DNA of 64,000 nt from Plasmodium coatneyi (lineage: Eukaryota > Apicomplexa > Aconoidasida > Haemosporida > Plasmodiidae): positions 1,302,001-1,366,000 of the forward strand of contig NC_033563.1 of the NCBI RefSeq assembly GCF_001680005.1, read 5' to 3'. Below are positions 57,301-64,000 of this stretch, in pieces (the stretch's first letter is position 1; every line of letters begins with the position of its first letter). Below the pieces are notes generated by a model. The model had not been told where the DNA came from, searched no databases, and was given only the letters and a program-made list of their open reading frames with translations. Made by a program: the position numbers and the translations under genes.

Positions 57301-59353
57301 TGTGCATACCTGTCTATTAAGAATCTGTGGAGGGATGGCAACGATATGTTGAACTTAATAATGAAATGGATGCAAGGGGGGAAATGTGGGAGAAAGATGG
57401 ACGACGTAGACACAAAAGGATGGTGTAAAGGAGGAGGGAATAAGCTCAGTAATGTAAAGCTAAGTCGCAAGGATAATACTAATTGGGATAATAATGCAAA
57501 TGCAGAATTAAATGATTTCATGGAAGAATTGAAGGAAGGATCTGAAATAGTGCATATATTGAAAGCGGATCAAGGAAATTTTCAAGATAAAGTTGGAAAA
57601 GTGAAGAGGAAGGTAGAGATGAAGAAGCAGTCTCTCTTAGATTCTGGTCCACCACCCCCCGCCTCCGACGGTAAGGAGGAGAAGGGGGGTGAGGGAAGTC
57701 AAGAAAAAGGAACAAAAAAGAGTGAGTCAGAGAAACCATCACACACAGTACAAGTACCAGAGAAGCCACCACCTGCCAAAGTTCCTAAAGCATCGAAGGA
57801 CCCTGTACAGAAGCAAACAGGTAAGGATACAGCATCTCCTAAGGTGGCAACTCCCAATAAGGAGGAATGTAAAAATAAAGTAGAATTGAACAGTTTCTGA
57901 TGAAGCCATTGTATGTATTAAAATTCTGTAAGGTGAAAGTACTCAAGTTGATAGTAATACTAATATCCCAATAGTGCGGACGACAACTGGAATAAGGACA
58001 CAGGGATCATGCCATATGGGGAGAGTGGGAATGCCATGTAGTAAATCGGGTACTACTGTTTATAAACACTTCTTTTACTCCTTTCACTGCAGATCCTGAT
58101 GACAAAGGGGAAGAGAGTTCGGAGGGACCAGGTTACCCGAGGGAAGATACTGTGGACCCACCAGCACAGGAACAGGCCGAGGATCCTGGTAAGGGTGTTA
58201 CTAAGCAAGATCATCCCGTTAAACCTGTTCCTGCCCCTGCTCCTCCCCCAGAACCACGCTCCCTCCCTAGCAAGGCAAGGGAGGCAGGGAAGTTAGGGGT
58301 GATGGACTCCTTCCTTCCATACCTTCCTTTGGTTCCTGTGTTCCTTGGTACTTCTGTTATATGTTATCTCCTTTGGAAGGTAAAAGAAAAATAAGGAAGA
58401 GATAAAATAATAAAAGAAAGGAAGAAAAAAAAAAACAAGAAAAAAAAAAAAAAAAAAAAGAAAAAAAACAGAAAAAAAAAGTGAATGAATGAATGAGTAG
58501 GGTGTGTTTGTGACATTTCGCATTTAGCGTGCGGAATTTAACATTTAGTTTGCGGGATTTAGCATTTTAGGGGGTGTGTGTGTAGGATTTCGCATTTGAG
58601 GGGCGTCTATGTAGGATTTCGTATTTTGGGGTGTGTGTGTGTGCAGGATTTCGCATTTTAGGGTGTGTGTGTAGGATTTTGTATTTTAGGGTGTGTATGT
58701 GTAGGATTTCGTATTTTAGGGTTTGAAGTAGTAATTGCCGTTGCGTGAACAAGCATTTCACACCCGTATTAAAGAAACATTTTTTTCCCTTTGTTTTTTT
58801 TTTTTTTACCTTCTGCTTTCAGTATTATTCCCTACCCAGTAAAAGCAGACGTTCCAGAAGAGCACATCAAGTACGTGGTCCTCGAACTTTGCAGAAACAA
58901 ATTATCCAAGACGTAGAAAAGGATGATCCACATGAATATACCTTAGTAAAAAAACGCAAACCACCAAGATCAATACCAAAGAGAAGGAGGAAAAAACGGG
59001 TTCCTGGTCGTCGTCGTGGTGTACGTCGCCGCATGATTATTGATATTCATTTAGAAGTGCTAGACGAATGTCAGAAAGGGGACACGAAACTCGTTCAAGA
59101 GGACTTTTTTGAAATTTTGGTTCAAGAATTTATGGGATCTGAATTTATAAAACAAGAAAAGGTTCCTAAGGATGATGTCCTTGTGGAACAGGTTCCAAGT
59201 TCAGATTTCGGGTTTAGGGAAGAAGACTTTGTTTCTAAGGAAGATGTTCCTATGGAACAAGTTTCTATGTTTGATGGTCTTAAGGAAGGTATTCCTGAGG
59301 AAGAGGTTCCAAGTTCAGATTCCGGGTTTAGGGAGGAAAGACTTTGTTCCTAA
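54352..59353 (+). CDS. SICAvar: SICAvar variant surface antigen gene, seven exons
   Basis: Exons 54352..54441, 54574..55343, 55566..55815, 55952..56762, 56912..57820, 58093..58379, 58823..59353. All GT-AG junctions agree in phase and give 1215 residues. SICA antigens sit on the infected red-cell surface and vary between clones. Seen: a short first exon (MASNNSEFDKLKKKWL) without signal peptide, as is usual; three related cysteine-rich segments (exons 2, 4 and 5, alpha/beta-type); a Pro-rich linker and one transmembrane helix (exon 6, FLPYLPLVPVFLG, then CYLLWK); and the cytoplasmic tail (exon 7) with DIHLEVLDECQKGD and VQEFMGSEFIK, the SICA C-terminal signature, followed by EQVPSSDSGFREED repeats. 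A one-base frame change near 59337 shortens the tail. It is short by SICAvar standards and may be expressed or silent. Confidence 0.9.
55370..55460. repeat. TA-rich microsatellite in SICAvar intron 2
   Basis: Interrupted (TA)n with ATAC and ATGT variants lies just after the exon 2 donor. The intron then carries a poly-A tract (55479-55498) and a pyrimidine-rich acceptor. Confidence 0.8.
58515..58723. repeat. Minisatellite in the last SICAvar intron
   Basis: Six to seven imperfect copies of a unit of roughly 28-33 bp containing GGATTTCGCATTTTAGGGTG followed by a variable GT run. Each unit includes TTTAGGG, a telomere-like heptad, in the sense direction. It sits between the transmembrane exon and the cytoplasmic-tail exon. 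Confidence 0.8.
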
Positions 59354-59453
59354 GGAATGTGTTCCAAAGGAAGATATTCCAAAGGGAAATGTTCATATGG
59401 AACAGGTTCCAAGTTCAGATTCCGGGTTTAGGGAGGAAGACTTTGTTCCTTAG
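59185..59453 (+). repeat. Coding repeats of the SICAvar cytoplasmic tail
   Basis: Three copies of a block encoding EQVPSSDSGFREEDFV-like sequence, separated by VPKED-type spacers. The third copy lies beyond the frame change and is out of frame with the rest of the gene, yet keeps the same coding sense and its own stop. Each copy carries the decamer GGGTTTAGGG (59210, 59324 and 59424). Confidence 0.85.
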
Positions 59454-60217
59454 TAAGATGTTCAAAGTTAAGGTTCCGGGCTTCAGGGTGTAGTAAATAT
59501 TTTTTCTTTTTTTTTTTTTTTTTTTTTGTGTATTGCATGGAAGTGTTTACCGTCATATGTAATTAATATATGCGGAGAAAAAAAATTTTCACTTCATTTT
59601 GATTTGTTTGGTAAATTTTTTTAATGAAGGTCCAATATGTTAAATTTTTTTTTGTTATAGATTTTTATCTATGTTATTTTTTTTAGTCTTAATAATTTTT
59701 TTTCTTTCTTTTTGACGTCCAATCAATGCGCATATTTGAAAAAAGTTCTCCAAATTGTGCGCGGGGATTCGCGCGAAGGTTCTCGGCAAGGTGCGCAAAA
59801 AGAAAAAGAGTGTTCTTAAAAGAAAAGAACTGCGTACAAATAATTTACCATGTCACACATGTGTGCGCTTCTTCTCCTCCTCCTCCTCGCAAAAAAAAAA
59901 AAAAAAAGTGTCTTAAAAAAAGAATGTTCTTACAAAAAAAAAAAAAGAAAGGAAGTGTGTGTACAATTACGCAAATTTTTTACCATGTCACACATGTATG
60001 TGTGTATACGAAAAGAATCAATATTATGAAGAACAAACACTGGCACAACAACAAAAAAAAAAAAAAAAAAATTAAATTGAATTGAATAAATTCATAATAT
60101 TAAAAAAAAAAAAAAAAAAAAAATTGTCATTTTTGCTCCTTACATTGTATACATTGTGCGAGCGGTGTTATTTATTGTTCCATCCCAGGGGAGGAAAAGG
60201 AAACATTACATGCTTAA
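59454..60217. other. Intergenic region between convergent SICAvar and kir fragments
   Basis: Very AT-rich, with T-tracts (59506-59527) and several A-tracts (59889-60123). It should hold the SICAvar 3' untranslated region. Short Lys-rich frames are products of the A-tracts. Confidence 0.55.
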
Positions 60218-60633
60218 TCAATGTAGTATGGTATGATAACGTATGTTCTTACGACGACCTGGCATATTCGTCCTTCCTCTTCTCCTGCTGTTGGATGTTG
60301 CTGTAGTAGCAGAGTATGGAGCAAAGTATTCTGTGTTAGAATCCTCTACTGAATTCTCTATTGAACCGTCCGTTGAATCGTGCGTTGAGTCGTCAAATGT
60401 TGAGTCATCCAATGTGGAAGATACTGATGTTGAATATTCAGTAGAACTGTCAGTTGGTGCTTCAAATTTGTGACGTCCCATTGATGTTGCTGTTGTTCTT
60501 TTTCTTTTGCTTCTGTTTCTATTGTTTGGAAAGTAGTTATGGACCCAGGAGGGTAGTAGATCATACTGAAATAAAAAAGGGGTTGTGAGGGTGGATGGAA
60601 GGAAGTAGGTGGGGAGAGGGTGGAAGAAATATG

Positions 60634-60636
<3 letters not shown>

Positions 60637-60679
<43 letters not shown>
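60637..60679. repeat. (TA)n microsatellite in the kir pseudogene intron
   Basis: About 21 uninterrupted TA dinucleotides between the transmembrane and cytoplasmic parts of the kir fragment, followed by shorter TA runs to about 60703. Confidence 0.9.
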
Positions 60680-60681
<2 letters not shown>

Positions 60682-61119
60682 TATATATATCGGTATATAT
60701 GTGTATGCGTGCACAACGTGGCCCATTATTTTGCACTTAGTGCTTATTAAAACATTATTGTAAATACAACAGTATTCGTATATTAATAACTTTAGCTGTA
60801 TCTTAAATAAAAAGAAAAGAACTGTTGGTAATCCTATTGCTGCAGCAGAACCACCGCGAATACCAATAGTGGTACTGCTATCCATTCCGGAAGAGGCAGG
60901 AGCAGCTCCTGCTCCTCCTCTTCTTGCTGGTGGTCCACCAGCAGGGAATGGTAGTTGTTGTTGTAGTAGTTGTATTGTTCTTGTGTACAAGGATTGTTGT
61001 AGTAGTTGTGTAATTGTTGTTGTTACAAGGATTGTTGTGTGTAGTTGTTTGTTGTTGTAGTAGTTGTTTGTTGTGTATGTTTGTGTGGATATATTTCTTC
61101 TGTTCTTCTTCTTCTGTTC

Positions 61120-61192
61120 TGTTGTTGTTGTGTTTGTTGTGTTTGTTGTGTTTGTTGTGTTTGTTGTGTTTGTTGTGTTTGTTGTGTTTGTT
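61120..61192. repeat. Nine-base GTTTGTTGT tandem repeat
   Basis: About seven to eight copies of GTTTGTTGT on the + strand. On the minus strand, in the kir reading frame, each unit encodes Thr-Thr-Asn. A broader GTT/TTG-rich zone flanks it from about 60950 to 61360. Confidence 0.85.
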
Positions 61193-61518
61193 GTTACAAG
61201 GTTGTTATAGTTGTTTGTTTGTTTTGTTTTGTTTGTTGTTGTTTGTTGTGTTTGTTGTATGATTGTTGTGTTTGTTGTGGTTGTTCTTGTTGTTACAAGG
61301 ATTGTTGTAGTAGTTGTTGTGTAATTGTTGTTGTTGTTGTGTAATTGTTGTTGTTGTTGTGAATATTCTACTCCTCCCTGAGTTTGACCTCCTGCTTTTT
61401 TTCCTTAATTCTGAGCTCCTTCGCCTTTTTTCCCTTGGTTTTGTGCTCCTGATTTTTTCACGGGCTGGTCACCTGAAAAATAAGTATGAAAGAATATTTT
61501 CACTGTAACCCTGCTTTC

Positions 61519-61550
<32 letters not shown>

Positions 61551-61659
61551 TTCTTTCCCTTTCTTTTTTTTTTTCATCCCTCCTTAGACGTCCTTCCTTC
61601 CTCCTCCTTAGACACCCTCCATTCCTTCCTTCTAAGAAAGGCTTCTTCACTTCTCCCTT

Positions 61660-61874
61660 AGACCCTCCTTCCTTAGACCCCCCTTCCATAGACCCTCCTT
61701 CCTTAGACCCCCCTTCCATAGACCCCCCTTCCATAGACCCCCCTTCCATAGACCCCCCTTCCATAGACCCCCCTTCCATAGACCCCCCTTCCATAGACCC
61801 TCCTTCCTTAGACCCCCCTTCCATAGACCCTCCTTCCTTAGACCCCCCTTCCATAGACCCCCCTTCCATAGACC
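61660..61874. repeat. 15-bp minisatellite with two alternating unit types
   Basis: Fourteen full units of CCCCTTCCATAGACC or its variant CTCCTTCCTTAGACC, head to tail. Because the unit is a multiple of three, the minus strand stays open and would read Ser-Met/Lys-Glu-Gly-Gly repeatedly. It lies between the kir pseudogene and the next kir gene and is probably non-coding. Confidence 0.9.
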
Positions 61875-61950
61875 AACTTTCTTCCACCCCTAAGAACCCA
61901 CCTACCACCACCCTAACAAACTTCCCTCCCACTACAACCCCTAAAAAAAC

Positions 61951-62308
61951 CTTCCTTCCTACCACACTTAACAATATTTCCTTCCACCATTAGCCACCAA
62001 ACAACCCACGTACCACTACCCTAACAACATTTCTTCGTACCTTCCTTCTTCATCAAGATGATGATGATGATGATGAAGTGGTGGTTGTGTATGGAATAGA
62101 ATATTCGGTTGTTGAGTTATTGTCGTCGTCGTCGCCTGAGAACCTGTTCAATTCTCTCCTAAGAGACCTTTTCCTTGTTCCATTCCCAGAGTGGTTACGC
62201 TTATTAAGGAAGAATGGTTTATACTAAAAAGAAAAAAAGAAAAAAAGAAGGTGTTATGGTTGTTATGTTGGTGGAAGGAAATGTTGTTAAGTGTGGTAGG
62301 TGGAAGGA
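61951..62308. repeat. Inverted repeat flanking the last exon of the kir gene
   Basis: The minus strand of 61951-61990 closely matches the + strand of 62269-62308: GGTGGAAGGAAATRTTGTTA followed by AGTGTGGTAGG, with a single mismatch in that core. The two arms enclose the kir cytoplasmic exon (62053-62223). One arm lies in the intron before that exon and the other just past its stop. Confidence 0.8.
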
Positions 62309-63315
62309 ATGTTGTTAGATGGGTGGTAGGTGTTTTATGATGGTGATGTTGTTGTACATACCTTGTAAAAGAGGAAAGAAACAGTTGTTGGTAATCCTAC
62401 TACAGCAAGTCAACCAGATACAGCAGACACAGCTGCTGCTACACTACCACCTGACCTTTGATCAGCATCACTAAAAGAACCACTACTACCAGCTTGATTT
62501 GGATTGGGGTTTGGTTTAGGTTTGGGTGGACATTCGGTTGGGTTTGGTGGTGTGTTACATTCCAATTTCTGTAGCTCCTTTTCACAATATTCTTCTTTTA
62601 TACTATTGAACCAGGTACAATAATCACCACCTGCATGCTTCTGTCCTGTTGCGCAATTTGTCTCCACAGTTTTACATGCTGTTTTAATTTCCCCCATGTG
62701 AGATTCATACTCCTCCTCGCACGCAGATCCATAGGTGTCATAGTGACCATTGAGTGTTCCATAGTCTCTATAACAATCATACACTACTTTCCAATAATTA
62801 AAAACATTTTCGTCCATGTCCTTGTACATGATGTCACATTTATGGTCACTCTTGACGCCTTTCAATTCTGCGTAAATTCTTTTCATAGTATCTGAGAGGG
62901 AAGTAACACTTACATCGATGTATAATTCATTACCTATCGAATAGTATAGGAAGTAGCAGGGTGCACTATATGATGCGCCATCCCCCATTTTTTCAGATAC
63001 GGAGTAACAGGCATATGCAATTTCCCTATCATGACCTTCAAGTGCAGAATGATTTTTCAATTTTTTCTCCAAATCATAGACGAACGTTACGTCTTTACAG
63101 TTTGCCGCGCCTTCTTTGAATGTACTATACATTTTCTTTGAAGGTAAAGCACCCAGGTGTTCCTCCTATAAATTCAATTAGTAAAATATATACATTCCTA
63201 TGTATTTTTCCTTTTCATTATATTCATCATAATGTATTACATGTACACTGTTACACATTCATTTTTAAAAGAAAACAAAGAAATGAACCTTCCGTCCTCC
63301 CTGTACTTTCGTCAT
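62053..63315 (-). pseudogene. kir: kir gene with an in-frame stop at the transmembrane segment
   Basis: KIR proteins are variant antigens of the Plasmodium interspersed repeat (pir) superfamily. Exons on the minus strand: 63289..63315 (MTKVQGGRK, donor GTTCAT, tentative), 62362..63165 and 62053..62223, all phase 0. Seen: EEHLGALPSKKMYSTFKEG at the start of exon 2; about twelve cysteines through the ectodomain; a Pro/Asn linker (PKPKPNPNPNQ); a Gly/Ser/Ala stretch; then the hydrophobic LAVVGLPTVSFLLYK; and a last exon with a basic juxtamembrane part and TTEYSIPYTTTTSSSS tail. A TGA at 62410-62412 stops the frame directly before the hydrophobic segment. Unless it is an error, the product would lack its membrane anchor. 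Both splice sites of the second intron are intact (AAG|GTATGT and TTTTTAG). Confidence 0.82.
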
Positions 63316-64000
63316 TATAAACGTGTACCTGCCTATAGGGTTGATTCGTTCTATAAATGTTCCTTATATACTCCTGTGGAATGTGTACATTTATCCATAT
63401 TTAGTAAGGAATGTGAACTCATAGGATAAAGGAAAAGAGATATAATACAAGAAATTATGTAAATTATATACACGAGAGAATACATGTATTCCCATAATAA
63501 TACATTCTACATCAAGCACCACCTTCTATTTATGACTGTAGAGCATGCACAAATTTTCCCCCTTTTTTTCCCTTACAAAAAACATACTATACATTACTGA
63601 ATTTACAAAATATACATCATGCCATGTGAGCCCCTCCTTTTCCTTTTTTAATTTACAACATGTACATTAACTTCCTCTTCTTTTCTTCTTTCCTCCTAAA
63701 AAGTATACTACAGGTAATCGATTTACGCAGGGTTTACACCCATCCATTTCGGATATCATCCCTTTTGAAATATATATTATATTTTACAAATTCAAACTCC
63801 CCTAATTCTTTTTTTCCTTCTTCGATAATATTATAATACAAATAGTTCATCTCTGTACTAAGCGTGCACTGCAATTCTTGGCTTTTATTCCTTCCACCTT
63901 AATGCTTATATTCCATGTACTAATCCTCCATATTTCTTCTACCATGCTCCTATTTTTTCCTCAAATAAAGGTTTAAACTTCGCATTCTCCCCTTTTTAAA
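63316..64000. other. Upstream region of the kir gene to the window edge
   Basis: AT-rich sequence with T- and A-tracts that should carry the kir promoter. I see no coding frame with family likeness and no RNA gene. The window ends within it. Confidence 0.5.

Larger units (their letters stand above)
60218..61472 (-). pseudogene. kir: kir pseudogene fragment (transmembrane and cytoplasmic parts)
   Basis: Minus-strand remains of a KIR-type antigen gene. The last exon (60218..60565, 116 codons, acceptor TTTCAG) encodes a basic then Ser/Thr/Asp-rich tail (YDLLPSWVHNYFPNN, SSTEYSTS), typical of KIR. Upstream, 60802..61472 encodes a low-complexity Thr/Asn/Gln spacer, a Gly/Ala-rich stretch and a hydrophobic segment AIGLPTVLFFLFK. 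Three defects are seen. The expected donor after FLFK reads AT instead of GT (60800-60801). A TAA stop lies in frame at 61405-61407. The cysteine-rich extracellular exon is missing. An alternative donor further downstream cannot be excluded. Confidence 0.75.

Noticed and set aside
61014..61344. Plus-strand Cys/Val/Leu-rich frames in the GTT/TGT repeat zone
   Set aside because: They are translations of simple repeats; the minus strand carries the kir-related frame.
1..64000. CRISPR array, insertion sequence, phage or bacterial operon features
   Set aside because: The window is eukaryotic parasite DNA; repeats are telomere-like, microsatellite or coding repeats without spacer or transposase structure.

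Overview
The window is nuclear DNA of a malaria parasite (Plasmodium). It shows moderately AT-rich sequence, long poly-dA/poly-dT tracts between genes, short GT-AG introns with pyrimidine-rich acceptors, and very long proteins padded with Asn/Lys/Glu low complexity. A gene whose exons match the SICAvar layout lies beside two kir-type genes and a degenerate interstitial telomere-repeat array. That combination points to Plasmodium knowlesi or a close macaque parasite such as P. coatneyi. The species call is inferred from gene content only.

Positions 1-48877 are a conserved chromosome core. In order: cysteinyl-tRNA synthetase (+, 5' end possibly cut by the window), Yju2/CWC16-type splicing factor (+), FAD synthetase (-), a 2169-residue protein of unknown function (+), a gene of about ten exons with degenerate EF-hands (+), prohibitin 2 (-), the transcriptional coactivator ADA2 (+), an 1167-residue protein of unknown function (-), the CDK7-like kinase MRK (-), and a 2481-residue SPRY-LisH-CTLH-CRA (RanBPM-like) protein with a spliced last exon (-). 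The neighbourhood of CysRS, PHB2, ADA2 and MRK agrees with my recollection of one P. falciparum chromosome 10 segment.

Positions 48878-64000 are an accessory island. About 3.5 kb without genes leads to a decayed array of CCCTAAA/CCCTGAA heptads (52412-53380). Next come a seven-exon SICAvar gene (+, 54352-59353), a kir pseudogene lacking its cysteine-rich exon (-, 60218-61472), a 15-bp minisatellite, and a kir gene interrupted by an in-frame stop at its transmembrane helix (-, 62053-63315). SICAvar and kir genes encode variant antigens of the infected red cell. The C-rich telomere strand is on the + strand, so the array reads as a left-hand telomere whose interior is the SICAvar/kir side. The core genes therefore lie on its outer side.

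Functional threads: three genes concern transcription or its control (ADA2 of SAGA-type complexes, the CDK7-like kinase, and more weakly the 1167-residue protein with a possible cyclin-like fold). The RanBPM-like protein is a candidate scaffold of a CTLH/GID ubiquitin ligase. Splice structures were worked out by eye from reading frame, GT-AG sites and family knowledge. They need transcript data to be certain.
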